Shown here: piece after piece, positions 1-8,970 of the stretch
How positions within the stretch are numbered: the stretch's first letter is position 1
Layout of the letters: every line of letters begins with the position of its first letter
Assembly (NCBI RefSeq): GCF_015831345.1
Contig: NZ_JADWYS010000001.1
Span: 692,118 to 756,117, forward strand
Source of the DNA: Caenimonas aquaedulcis
GTDB taxonomy: Bacteria; Pseudomonadota; Gammaproteobacteria; Burkholderiales; Burkholderiaceae_C
Length of the DNA stretch: 64,000 nt
Direction of reading: 5' to 3'
Made by a program: the position numbers and the translations under genes
Notes under the pieces: generated by a model
Databases searched by the model: none
Told to the model about the DNA's origin: nothing
Seen by the model: the letters and a program-made list of their open reading frames with translations, nothing else

Positions 1-119
1 CGGGTTGGGTGTTCGACCGGCTGGGCGCCGCGCCATTGCTGGCGGTGCCCGCGGCCTTGCTGCCCTTGACGGGCTGGTGGTTCGCCCGCGCCTTGCGGCT
101 GCGGGCGGAACGGGCCTAG
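1..119 (+). CDS. C-terminal end of a membrane transporter (probably MFS), truncated by the window edge
   Basis: Only the last 38 codons are present, open from the first base and ending in TAG. The peptide has a hydrophobic stretch rich in Leu, Ala and Pro (about residues 8-31, ending in GWWFARAL) and a short basic tail (RLRAERA). That is what the last transmembrane helix and cytoplasmic tail of a major-facilitator permease look like. The family is inferred from this helix and tail alone. Any polytopic inner-membrane protein could end this way, and no substrate can be suggested. Confidence 0.45.
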   Translation, partial: GWVFDRLGAAPLLAVPAALLPLTGWWFARALRLRAERA

Positions 120-120
120 A

Positions 121-327
121 TCAGGTCGAAGGGCTCTCGGCGCGCTGGTGACGCTTCTTGCCGGCGGCGCGGGCTTCTTCGCTGCTGAACTGGTGCGCAC
201 GGCCGGAGGCGTGGGCGGCGCGGCCACCCAGGCTGGCGATCTCGCGCTTCTTCTCCGGCGACATCGCGGCGAAACCGCGGGGACGGCGCTGTTCTTGCGG
301 AGCGGCGGTGGTGATGATTTCCTGCAT
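121..327 (-). CDS. KGG-domain stress-induced small protein
   Basis: This is a 68-residue hydrophilic protein. Residues about 20-60 read GFAAMSPEKKREIASLGG, then HASGRAHQFSSEEARAAGKK, which is the general-stress KGG/GsiB type repeat (a Lys/Arg-rich helix followed by GG). Such proteins are cytoplasmic, disordered, and accumulate in stress or stationary phase. I chose the ATG at 327 because the KGG block follows at once and a purine-rich stretch (AAAAAGCGAG) precedes it. A longer reading frame to 408 has no family-like sequence. The upstream region carries a copy of the recurrent GTCCTACA motif (388-395), about 60 bases before the start codon. The domain call is firm; the physiological role is inferred from the family. 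Confidence 0.85.
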   Translation of the reverse strand: MQEIITTAAPQEQRRPRGFAAMSPEKKREIASLGGRAAHASGRAHQFSSEEARAAGKKRHQRAESPST

Positions 328-387
328 TGCGAACTCGCTTTTTCGATGAATGGGAAGCTGATCCTGAGCCAAGCTCAGCCGTCCTCG

Positions 388-395
388 TGTAGGAC
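388..395 (-). promoter_or_regulatory. Copy of recurrent intergenic motif GTCCTACA upstream of the KGG gene
   Basis: On the minus strand the sequence is GGCGCC followed by GTCCTACA, about 60 bases before the KGG start codon. It lies in the right arm of a stem-loop (378-398, 8-bp stem, 5-base loop). Six more exact or one-base-class copies occur in other intergenic regions of the window. Its function is not known to me. Confidence 0.4.
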
Positions 396-456
396 GGCGC
401 CTCACCATGATGTCCGGATGAGGCTGTCAACTGAAGGAAAGGCCTTCAGCTTCCCG

Positions 457-2742
<2,286 letters not shown>

Positions 2743-2809
2743 GGGCTCTCTGGGGGGAACCCGCGATTGTACTTTCGGCTACCCCAGAAAGCCACTTCTA
2801 AGGGTATTG

Positions 2810-3262
2810 CTACCTCTGCAGCTGGCCCCGGATTTCGCCCCCGGGGTGCTTGGCCGTGTGGATGTTGACGTACCAGTTGCCTGCCGCGAGTTCGGCCATC
2901 TGGGCCGGCGTGAGCGAGGTCTTGCCCTCGGCCGAGGTCGCGTTGGGAACGCCCGCGAAGGGCACCAGCACCCCTGCGTTCCTGCCGGCCGGCGCCGGGC
3001 CGTGGATGTGGCCCGCGGTGGCGGGACCGCTCAGGCCGCTGAAGCTGACCTTCCACGTCATCTCGTTGTTCTTCGTGTCGACGCGAAGCTCGGCGGTCCC
3101 CGTGCCCTTGCTGTCATTGGCAGGCACTTCCTGCGCTCCCGAGAGCGTGGCCTTGTAGACCTGCATGCTGGAACCCATGCCCATCTGCGCGCAGCCCGCG
3201 AGGCCGAGGGTGAGCGCACCGGCGAGTGCAGCGAGTCGCAGGACGGCGTGGCGTTTTTTCAT
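2810..3262 (-). CDS. CHRD-domain lipoprotein
   Basis: This 150-residue exported protein has a signal peptide with basic start (MKKRHAVLRL) and the lipobox LAGC at about residue 24. A single CHRD (chordin-like) domain fills residues about 35-150, with the signatures LSGAQEVPAND, AGHIHGPAP and NWYVNIHTAKHPGGEIRGQL. The protein should be anchored to the inner or outer membrane, facing the periplasm. The role of bacterial CHRD proteins is unclear. I preferred the start at 3262 to the in-frame upstream ATG at 3304, because the signal peptide begins there. The upstream region (3323-3330) carries CTAGGACA, a near-match on the minus strand to the recurrent GTCCTACA motif, about 60 bases from the start. 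Confidence 0.88.
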   Translation of the reverse strand: MKKRHAVLRLAALAGALTLGLAGCAQMGMGSSMQVYKATLSGAQEVPANDSKGTGTAELRVDTKNNEMTWKVSFSGLSGPATAGHIHGPAPAGRNAGVLVPFAGVPNATSAEGKTSLTPAQMAELAAGNWYVNIHTAKHPGGEIRGQLQR

Positions 3263-3374
3263 GTGTTTCTCCAGGTTGGATATCGGGCAGGTGATTCTCG
3301 ACACGTGGCGATGCCACCCACGCTAGGACATACCCGGTGCAAGGGAAGTTCACGGATGAGCTCGCCCGACCGAG

Positions 3375-3380
3375 CAGAAT
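3375..3380 (+). promoter_or_regulatory. -10-like CAGAAT directly before a start codon without ribosome site
   Basis: CAGAAT ends six bases before the ATG at 3387, and no Shine-Dalgarno sequence is present. The spacing puts the expected transcription start at or next to the ATG, so a leaderless mRNA is likely. The inference rests on spacing alone. Confidence 0.4.
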
Positions 3381-3386
3381 GTCGCG

Positions 3387-3938
3387 ATGACTTCCTCACC
3401 CGACAAGGCTTGGGCACCTGTGCTCGCGTTCTGGCGCGAGGCCGGACCGTCGAAGTGGTTCAAGAAGGATGCTGCTTTCGATGACCGCTTCCGCGGCGCC
3501 TTCCTCGCCCGGCACGAGGCGGCCGCGCGCGGCGAACTGGACGGCTGGGCACAAAGCGCCGAGGGGGCGCTGGCCCTGCTGATCCTGCTCGACCAGTTTC
3601 CGCGCAACAGCTTTCGCGGCACGCCGCGCATGTTCGCGACCGACGGCAAGGCCCGCGACATCGCGCGGCAGTCGCTGGCTGCGGGATGGGACGTGCAGGT
3701 CCCCCCCGAGCTGCGCAACTTCTTTTATCTCCCGTTGATGCATTCGGAGGCGCTCGCGGATCAGGATCGCGCCGTGGCACTCACGCAGGCGCTGGGCGGC
3801 GAGCACCAGCGCTTCGCCCTCATGCATCGCGACATCATCGCGAGATTCGGCCGCTTCCCGCACCGCAACGCGGTGCTGGGACGAAGCACCACGCAGGAGG
3901 AGCAGCGCTTCCTCGACGAAGGCGGCTTCGCCGGCTGA
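3387..3938 (+). CDS. DUF924 family protein
   Basis: This 183-residue soluble protein is the usual length for DUF924 (YPO3474-type). Family blocks are clear: the N-terminal AWAPVLAFWREAGPSKWFKKD, then LILLDQFPRNSFRGTPRMFATD at about 70-90, FYLPLMHSEAL at about 112-122, and HRDIIARFGRFPHRN near the C-terminus. The fold is an all-helical TPR-like bundle and no activity is established. There is no signal peptide. The start lacks a ribosome binding site and sits six bases after a -10-like CAGAAT. The gene ends five bases before the converging response-regulator gene. Confidence 0.92.
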   Translation: MTSSPDKAWAPVLAFWREAGPSKWFKKDAAFDDRFRGAFLARHEAAARGELDGWAQSAEGALALLILLDQFPRNSFRGTPRMFATDGKARDIARQSLAAGWDVQVPPELRNFFYLPLMHSEALADQDRAVALTQALGGEHQRFALMHRDIIARFGRFPHRNAVLGRSTTQEEQRFLDEGGFAG

Positions 3939-3943
3939 GGCGC

Positions 3944-4984
3944 TCAGAGGATCCCGAGCCCCGCGAAGGTGCTCAGGGCGTGGCCGCCCTTTTGCGGCGC
4001 GGGCGTGAGGCTCACCTGCGCCAGGTCGGAGTCGTGGAAGTACTCTTCCATCAGCAGGCAGCCGGAGGTGTCGGCTTCCACCGAATCGCGCACCAGCTCA
4101 TACGTTTCGGGGGACACCGCGATGCTGCCCGTGGCCGCCGTGGCGGCGACCTGCGCGGCCATGCGCGTGGCCGGCCCGACGAGCGTGCTCGCGACCTGGA
4201 AGCCGCAGCGGAAGGTGCCGATCTCGCCCACGCCGGTGTGGATGCCCATGCGCACGTGCAGGTCCTGCGCGCTGCGCTGCAGCTCCATCGCCATCTTCAC
4301 GCACGCGGCCGGGTCGTCGAACCAGATCGCCGCGGCGCCGTCGATGAAATGGTCCACGTGTCCTCCATGGCGCATCGCCAGCCATTCGGCTTCCGCGGCG
4401 AAGCTTTCGCGCTCGCGCTCGTTCCACAGGCGCTGCTCGCCCTGCTCCGCATGCAGGACGGTGAGCTGCCGCGATTCGAATTCGATGCCGTGCGTGCCAT
4501 CGCCGTGGAAGAGGGCCTGCCACTCCTGCGGCGGGAGGTGGCGCGCGAGTTTTTCCGAAAGTGCCTCGATGCGGCGCGAGCGCTCGGTCGCGCGCACGTG
4601 CGCGTCCACGCGCAGCACCACCTGGCCCGGATCCACCGGCTTGGTCAGATAGTCGACGGCGCCGAGGTCCAGCCCCAGCCGCTCGTCGTGATGCGTCGCG
4701 AGCGCGGTGAGGAAGATGACCGGGATGTTCGCTGTGGGCGGGTGCTGGCGGATGCGACGCAGCACTTCGTAGCCATCCATGTCCGGCATCATGATGTCCA
4801 GCAGCACCATGTCGGGCGGGTTGGCCGACATCAGCACGCGAAGCGCGTCCTTGCCCGACGCCGCCTGCACCACGTCGTAGCGGTCCTCGAAGAGGCCGTT
4901 CATGAGGAACAGGTTGTCCGGCATGTCGTCGACGACAAGGATGCGCGGGACTTTGGTCGACTCGGTTTGCTGGTTCTGGCTCAT
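3944..4984 (-). CDS. Response regulator: receiver domain fused to a degenerate class III cyclase-like domain
   Basis: This is a 346-residue protein. The N-terminal receiver (about 14-132) has the acidic pair Asp19/Asp20, phospho-acceptor Asp63 (VLLDIMMPD), Thr93 and Lys115 (YLTKPVDP), so it should be phosphorylatable. A helical linker follows. Residues about 175-325 resemble an adenylate/guanylate cyclase homology domain (RQLTVLHAEQ, HFIDGAAAIWF, MGIHTGVGEIGTF, LVGPATRMAAQ). The usual first metal Asp reads Glu here, and the Asn and Arg of the NxxxR transition-state motif are not seen, so cyclase activity is doubtful. I took the start at 4984 (MSQNQQ); the in-frame extension upstream has no family similarity. 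No partner kinase is adjacent. Confidence 0.85.
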   Translation of the reverse strand: MSQNQQTESTKVPRILVVDDMPDNLFLMNGLFEDRYDVVQAASGKDALRVLMSANPPDMVLLDIMMPDMDGYEVLRRIRQHPPTANIPVIFLTALATHHDERLGLDLGAVDYLTKPVDPGQVVLRVDAHVRATERSRRIEALSEKLARHLPPQEWQALFHGDGTHGIEFESRQLTVLHAEQGEQRLWNERERESFAAEAEWLAMRHGGHVDHFIDGAAAIWFDDPAACVKMAMELQRSAQDLHVRMGIHTGVGEIGTFRCGFQVASTLVGPATRMAAQVAATAATGSIAVSPETYELVRDSVEADTSGCLLMEEYFHDSDLAQVSLTPAPQKGGHALSTFAGLGIL

Positions 4985-5101
4985 GGTCACCCTCGGGGTT
5001 GATTGGTAACAGAATGAGACCATGCGCAAGGAAAGCGCCACTAGGCAAAACTGGACGCCGCCTTAGGGAAATTTCCTAGGGGCCCGGCGTGCCCGGAAAA
5101 G

Positions 5102-5839
5102 CTACCCATCGAGTTCGGGATACCTGCGAAAGATGCCGTCCTCGTTGAACGGAATGCGCCGCTCGCTCGCGAGGTAGGCCGCGATGCGGCGATGGCGGGC
5201 CACGCCGTCATGCAGGGCCCCCACGAGCGGCGCCTTCTTCATTGCGCGCTTCGTGGCCTTTGGGAACGCGTAGTACAGCCCTTCCACAGCCTGGAAGAGC
5301 GACAAGTCCGCATAACTCAGCTTCGCGCCGACGAGATGCGGGTCCTTGCGCTTCGCGTTGCGCGGATTGCGCTCCAGGATCGCCTCGAACCAGCGCAGGA
5401 ACTTTGGGATGCGCTCCTTGCGGAACTCGCCCGCGCGCCTCAGCGCCTCCTTCTTCTGGTCCTCGTAGTAGAGCCCCGCGCCCACGGGATGGTGCGTGTC
5501 GTGCGCCTCGCTCACGAGGTCCGCGATCGTGAGCTGGATCTGGTGCGTCCACAACTGGTCGGCCTCCGACTTGCCGGCCAGCCCCAGGCGAGGGCCGAGG
5601 TACAGCAGGATGGCGGCGCTCTGGGCGATCACCTTCTTGCCGTCGACCAGGAAGGGGCACGCGAAGGGCGGCCGGGCGATCGACTCGTCCTCGAAGAAGC
5701 GCGTCATCGCGGGCACACCCTGCCCTCGCCCCTCGCCGCGCGCGACGTCGACATAGTCCGCGCCTGCGGCTTCCAGCGCGAGCCGCACGAATTCGCCGCG
5801 GCCCTGGATGCCTGGCCAATAGTGCAGCTGGTAGCTCAT
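5102..5839 (-). CDS. Glutathione S-transferase family protein
   Basis: This 245-residue cytosolic protein has a thioredoxin-like N-terminal domain (MSYQLHYWPGIQGRGEFVRLAL, then PFLVDGKKVIAQSAAILLYLG at about 62-82) and an all-alpha C-terminal domain (about 95-235). The cis-Pro step (CPFLVDG) and the glutathione-contacting QS/ES position (AQSAAIL) are present, and Tyr3/Tyr7 is the likely catalytic hydroxyl region. The likely role is conjugation or reduction with glutathione; the substrate is unknown. The gene starts seven bases after the stop of xth on the same strand, so the two form an operon. The start ATG at 5839 overlaps no other reading frame. Confidence 0.88.
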   Translation of the reverse strand: MSYQLHYWPGIQGRGEFVRLALEAAGADYVDVARGEGRGQGVPAMTRFFEDESIARPPFACPFLVDGKKVIAQSAAILLYLGPRLGLAGKSEADQLWTHQIQLTIADLVSEAHDTHHPVGAGLYYEDQKKEALRRAGEFRKERIPKFLRWFEAILERNPRNAKRKDPHLVGAKLSYADLSLFQAVEGLYYAFPKATKRAMKKAPLVGALHDGVARHRRIAAYLASERRIPFNEDGIFRRYPELDG

Positions 5840-5846
5840 GCCGTCC

Positions 5847-6671
5847 TCACGCCTTCTTCGCCCTCTTGCGCGCGGCCGGCTTTTTCTTGCCGAGCCGGGT
5901 CATGTCCAGCTCGATCCAGGTGGGCGCGTGGTCGCTGGGCTTTTCGAGGTCGCGCACCCACCGGTCGACGTTCGCGTCCACCAGGCACGGCGCGAGCTCC
6001 GCGTTCAGCAGCAGGTGGTCGATGCGCAACCCGGCGTCACGCTCCCAGTGCTTCCGGAAGTAGTCCCAGAACGTGAAGATCGCCTCGTCCGGATGGAGAT
6101 GGCGGATCGAATCGACCCAGCCCTGGTCGAGCAGGCGCTGGTAGCAGGCGCGGCTTTCCGGCTGCAGCAGCGCATCCTTCAGCCAGGAGCGCGGGTTGTA
6201 GATGTCGAAGTCCGTCGGCACCACGTTGTAGTCGCCCGCCATCACGACCGGATGGCCCGACTTGTAGAGCGAGGCGGCGTGCTCGATGAAACGCTCGAAC
6301 CACGCGAGCTTGTAGTCGAACTTGGGGCCGGGCTGCGGGTTGCCGTTGGGCAGGTACAGGCAGGCGACGATCACGCCGTCCACGGCCGCCTCGAGGTAGC
6401 GGCTGTGCGAGTCGTCAGGGTCCCCGGGCAGCTCGCGCCTCACCTCCAGCGGCTCGATGCCGCGCGCGAGGATCGCGACGCCGTTCCAGGATTGCTGCCC
6501 CTTCCAGATTGCGTGGTAGCCGGCGTCGAGCAGTTCCTGGCGCGGGAAGGATCCGTCGAGAGCCTTGAGTTCCTGGAGGCAGGCGACATCCGGTTGCTCC
6601 CGCTCCAGCCACTGGAGCAGGTGCGCAAGGCGGGTCTTGATTCCGTTGACGTTGAAGGTGGCGATTCGCAT
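5847..6671 (-). CDS. xth: Exodeoxyribonuclease III
   Basis: This 274-residue protein is an AP endonuclease / 3'-5' exonuclease of the ExoIII (xthA) family and acts in base-excision repair. The motifs run in order: MRIATFNVNGIKTRL (the metal-site Asn), LQELKA (catalytic Glu, about residue 34), NGVAILAR, CLYLPNGNPQ, MAGDYNVVPTDFDIYNP (Asp/Asn pair), FTFWDYFR, LRIDHLLLN and SDHAPTWIEL (catalytic His near 254). The C-terminal tail is Lys/Arg/Ala-rich (KKKPAARKRAKK), common in betaproteobacterial homologues. I chose the ATG at 6671 because the fold starts there; two in-frame ATGs lie just upstream. The gst gene follows seven bases downstream. Confidence 0.93.
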   Translation of the reverse strand: MRIATFNVNGIKTRLAHLLQWLEREQPDVACLQELKALDGSFPRQELLDAGYHAIWKGQQSWNGVAILARGIEPLEVRRELPGDPDDSHSRYLEAAVDGVIVACLYLPNGNPQPGPKFDYKLAWFERFIEHAASLYKSGHPVVMAGDYNVVPTDFDIYNPRSWLKDALLQPESRACYQRLLDQGWVDSIRHLHPDEAIFTFWDYFRKHWERDAGLRIDHLLLNAELAPCLVDANVDRWVRDLEKPSDHAPTWIELDMTRLGKKKPAARKRAKKA

Positions 6672-6715
6672 CGCACGCATCATCGCGCACCGCGGCCCGC
6701 CGCGCAGAAGGCGCA

Positions 6716-6723
6716 GTCCTACA
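6716..6723 (+). promoter_or_regulatory. Copy of recurrent intergenic motif GTCCTACA
   Basis: GGCGCA followed by GTCCTACA on the plus strand, 36 bases before the ATG of the 69-residue protein at 6760. The GGCGC flank is shared with several other copies. Confidence 0.4.
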
Positions 6724-6759
6724 TCCGTGTCGAAGCAGGCGGCGCATCATGGCTCCATC

Positions 6760-6969
6760 ATGCCCATCCGTTTCAGCACCGAAGCCGCCAACGCCGACAG
6801 GATCGACCCGGACGCCGCGCCCCAGGCATCCAGGCCGCGCGGGCCGGCCTCCCCTCGGCGCTACGAAGTTCCCGGAAAGAAGGAAGCCGCCAAGCCCGTG
6901 GCCGGCAAGCCGGGGGAAGACATCAACGCGGCGGGTTTCCTCAAGGACCCTTCACCTTCTCGCGACTGA
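6760..6969 (+). CDS. Hypothetical 69-residue hydrophilic protein
   Basis: A small charged protein with no signal peptide or membrane segment. It is rich in Pro, Ala, Lys and Asp, and disordered in appearance (MPIRFSTEAANADRIDP, later KKEAAKPVAGKPGEDINAAG). I do not recognise a family. Its composition resembles small stress-accumulated proteins, and it has a GTCCTACA motif 36 bases upstream, like the KGG gene; that link is inference. No clear Shine-Dalgarno precedes the ATG. The last 29 bases overlap the end of the converging gene at 6941-7165. Confidence 0.5.
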   Translation: MPIRFSTEAANADRIDPDAAPQASRPRGPASPRRYEVPGKKEAAKPVAGKPGEDINAAGFLKDPSPSRD

Positions 6970-7165
6970 AGGCGGAGGCGCCCCCGCCGCCACCGCCATC
7001 GGCGAAGTCGTGCGCATCCAGCGGATCGCGCTTTTTCGTGCGCGGCGATTCGATCAGCTCGCTCGCGCTGTTGTCGGCGGAGTCGCTGCGCGGGGGAGGC
7101 GATCGCATCGGTGCATCGCCGCGCTTCGCGCGACTCGGGCTCGTGCCCCGTCTGAGGTATGGCAT
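6941..7165 (-). CDS. Hypothetical 74-residue low-complexity protein
   Basis: The start is supported by a near-perfect ribosome site (AAGGAGG) seven bases before the ATG at 7165, the best in this part of the window. The peptide is basic at the N-terminus (MPYLRRGTSPSRAKRG), then Ser/Pro/Asp-rich, with a run of six glycines near residue 59. There is no membrane segment and no family I recognise. Upstream, 56 bases from the start, is GTCCGACA, a copy of the recurrent motif. It converges with, and overlaps, the 69-residue gene. Confidence 0.55.
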   Translation of the reverse strand: MPYLRRGTSPSRAKRGDAPMRSPPPRSDSADNSASELIESPRTKKRDPLDAHDFADGGGGGGASAFSREKVKGP

Positions 7166-7221
7166 GGCGGCCTCCTTCTGAGTCGATGGGGCCAGCTTAC
7201 GGCGCGCCCGGCGCGGCCATT

Positions 7222-7229
7222 TGTCGGAC
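7222..7229 (-). promoter_or_regulatory. Copy of recurrent intergenic motif (GTCCGACA)
   Basis: On the minus strand GGCGCT is followed by GTCCGACA. It lies in the divergent region between the 74-residue gene (start 7165) and the plus-strand gene at 7273. The 14-base block around it is almost identical to the copy at 11399-11406, differing by one base in the motif and none in the GGCGCTG flank. Confidence 0.4.
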
Positions 7230-7272
7230 AGCGCCGCGTGAACCGAATGTGACGCCCGCACTCCAACACCCC

Positions 7273-7605
7273 ATGCGCCTCGCCCTGACGCTTTCATGCC
7301 TTGCCCTGCTGCTGCCGCCCTGCGCGTCAGCCCAGCCGGAACCGGATACTCCCGCGCGGACCGGCGCGCCCGACACCCCGGTGCGCGTGCCCCCGCCGGT
7401 GATCGCGCCCGTGCGGCCGCTGGCGATGCCGTCCCTCGCACCCGCGCCTCCCGCGGTGGAGATGCCGCGCCCCGCCGCGATCACCTCCTGCGACACCTCC
7501 GGGTGCTGGGACAGCAACAGCCGCCGGCTCAACAGCCAGGGCCCGCTGCTGCTGGGGCCGCGCGGCCCGTGCCTGCAGCAGGGCGGCCTGGTGAGCTGCC
7601 CCTGA
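7273..7605 (+). CDS. Exported Pro-rich protein of unknown function
   Basis: This 110-residue protein starts with a clear Sec signal peptide (MRLALTLSCLALLLPPCASAQ; likely cleavage after ASA). The mature part is Pro/Ala-rich for about 50 residues. A compact C-terminal motif with paired cysteines follows (CDTSGCWDSNSRRLN, and Cys near the C-terminus), suggesting disulfides in the periplasm. Short proteins with this C-terminal block are common in Comamonadaceae and uncharacterised, as far as I recall. Longer in-frame starts upstream would bury the signal peptide, so I chose 7273. Confidence 0.65.
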   Translation: MRLALTLSCLALLLPPCASAQPEPDTPARTGAPDTPVRVPPPVIAPVRPLAMPSLAPAPPAVEMPRPAAITSCDTSGCWDSNSRRLNSQGPLLLGPRGPCLQQGGLVSCP

Positions 7606-7735
7606 GGGCCCCCGCCTGCACAACAAGACGACACAGGCCGACATGGTCCGTCTACATGGCCGACACCTCGCCGACACGCGCCGGGCGTTCAATGAGTGCA
7701 TGCGGGCACCGTCCGCAACCCTCAAGGAGACCCCC

Positions 7736-7999
7736 ATGAGAAAGTTCCTGCTTCCCCTCGCGCTGGTCGGCGTCGCCGGCCTCACGGGCTGCGTCGGCTA
7801 CGGCGGCGGCACCTACGGATCGGCCTACTACAGCAGCGGCCCGGCCTATGGCTATGGCAGCGGCTACGGTTACGGCAGCAGCGCGGTCGTGATCGAGCAG
7901 CGCCCCGCCTATCGCTACTACGGCGACCGCCGCGACCGTGACGGCGACGGCGTGCCGAACCGGTACGACGCGCGCCCGGACAATCCGCGCCGTTACTGA
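7736..7999 (+). CDS. Small Gly/Tyr-rich lipoprotein
   Basis: This 87-residue protein has the signal peptide MRKFLLPLALVGVAG with lipobox LTGC (Cys at about 18). The mature part is Gly/Tyr/Ser-rich (repeats of YGSGYGYGSS) and ends with DRDGDGVPNRYDARPDNP, a calcium-binding thrombospondin-3-like turn also seen in OmpA-type proteins. An AAGGAG ribosome site lies seven bases before the ATG at 7736. Probably an outer-membrane or periplasmic lipoprotein; its function is unknown. Confidence 0.75.
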   Translation: MRKFLLPLALVGVAGLTGCVGYGGGTYGSAYYSSGPAYGYGSGYGYGSSAVVIEQRPAYRYYGDRRDRDGDGVPNRYDARPDNPRRY

Positions 8000-8027
8000 C
8001 GCGAACAGGGGGTGGGTCCGTGGGGTT

Positions 8028-8033
8028 TAAGAT
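8028..8033 (+). promoter_or_regulatory. -10-like TAAGAT six bases before a start codon
   Basis: TAAGAT ends at 8033 and the ATG of the DUF2059 gene begins at 8040. There is no ribosome site in between, so a leaderless transcript is the simplest reading. Confidence 0.4.
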
Positions 8034-8039
8034 CGCCCC

Positions 8040-8642
8040 ATGATCCAAAAAAGCCTCCTTATCGGAGCGCTGGCACTCGCCAGCGCCCTTCCCTCCTTCG
8101 CCCAGACCGCGAACGCGTCCGCATCCAAGAAAGACTCCATCGGCCGCATCCTGAAGCTGCAGCGCCCCGGCATCGAAGGCATGGCGCACGGCCTCATCGA
8201 GCAGCCAGCCCTGGAGCTGCTCAACAGCGCCGGCAATGCCATCGCCACGCGCGTCCCCAAGGACAAGCAGGAATCCGTCGCCAAGGACATCCAGGCCGAC
8301 GCCCGCAAGTACGTCGATGAAACTTCGCCGGTCGTGCGCGATCGCGCCGTGGCGCTCGCGCCCTCCACCATCGGCGCCATGCTGGAGGAGAAGTTCACCG
8401 AGGACGAGCTCAAGCAGATCGTCTCCATCATCGAATCGCCCGTCTACGGGAAATTCCAGGCGATGGGCGACGACATGCAGAAGGCCCTCATCGAGAAGGT
8501 CGTGGCGGACACGCGCCCGACCATCGAGCCCAAGGTCCGCGCGCTCGAAGCATCGATCGCCAAGCGCCTGGGCGTCGCGCCCAACGGCGCCGCGGCGCCT
8601 GCGCCGGCCGCACGCCCGTCCGCGAAGCCGGCCAGCCGCTAG
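8040..8642 (+). CDS. DUF2059 domain exported protein
   Basis: This 200-residue protein has a Sec signal peptide (MIQKSLLIGALALASALPSFAQ, cleavage after SFA). The helical body matches DUF2059: KFTEDELKQIVSIIESPVYGKFQAMGDDMQ at about 118-148, a region conserved in this family. The C-terminus is an Ala/Pro-rich tail. It is periplasmic and no activity is known. The start is set by the signal peptide; a -10-like hexamer six bases upstream and the lack of a Shine-Dalgarno suggest a leaderless mRNA. Confidence 0.85.
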   Translation: MIQKSLLIGALALASALPSFAQTANASASKKDSIGRILKLQRPGIEGMAHGLIEQPALELLNSAGNAIATRVPKDKQESVAKDIQADARKYVDETSPVVRDRAVALAPSTIGAMLEEKFTEDELKQIVSIIESPVYGKFQAMGDDMQKALIEKVVADTRPTIEPKVRALEASIAKRLGVAPNGAAAPAPAARPSAKPASR

Positions 8643-8649
8643 GCAGCCT

Positions 8650-8826
8650 TCAACGTCCCTGGCGGATGAACCGCCGGACGTTGTCCGGGTCGCTGCCCAC
8701 CGATTCCACCGCATGCCGCAACTCGGGCTCGCTGCAGTGCAGCCAGTTCATCCAGTTGCGGCGTTCCCATTCATGGTCGAGGCTGACCACGTAGTCATCT
8801 GAATACCGGTTCTTGTCTTCGGACAT
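8650..8826 (-). CDS. Small DUF3606-like protein
   Basis: This 58-residue protein was read directly from the sequence. It begins MSEDKNRYSDDYVVSLD and continues through an amphipathic region (HEWERRNWMNWL, SEPELRHAVESVGSDPDNVRRF), ending in IRQGR. The pattern of an N-terminal charged segment, a Trp-rich helix, and ELxxAVxxVGxxxxxVRRxL is that of DUF3606. A strong ribosome site (CAGGAGG) precedes the ATG at 8826. It is cytoplasmic and of unknown function; such genes often accompany stress-related small proteins. The converging DUF2059 gene ends seven bases away. Confidence 0.75.
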   Translation of the reverse strand: MSEDKNRYSDDYVVSLDHEWERRNWMNWLHCSEPELRHAVESVGSDPDNVRRFIRQGR

Positions 8827-8888
8827 GTGCGCCTCCTGGGGGTTCGTATGACTTGAGATTAGTCACGCCCCCGGGAAAGCGAAGCCGG

Positions 8889-8925
8889 AAAAAGAGACGA
8901 GCCCGCGTGCGACACGCGGGCTCGT
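8889..8925 (-). terminator. Rho-independent terminator of the FtsH-like gene
   Basis: A 13-bp perfect stem (8897-8909 with 8913-8925) with a 3-base loop is followed on the minus strand by CTC and a run of five T. It lies 45 bases after the stop codon of the FtsH-like gene. Confidence 0.85.
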
Positions 8926-8970
8926 GGGTGTAGGACGCGAAGGCGCTCGCGCGCCCTCGAAACCCAGTGT

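Noticed and set aside
378..398. 8-bp stem-loop upstream of the KGG gene considered as a terminator
   Set aside because: There is no T-run on either strand. It overlaps the recurrent motif and may simply reflect that motif.
424..429. TTGACA on the minus strand upstream of the KGG gene considered as its -35
   Set aside because: The sequence 16-18 bases further (TGGTGA region) does not resemble a -10.
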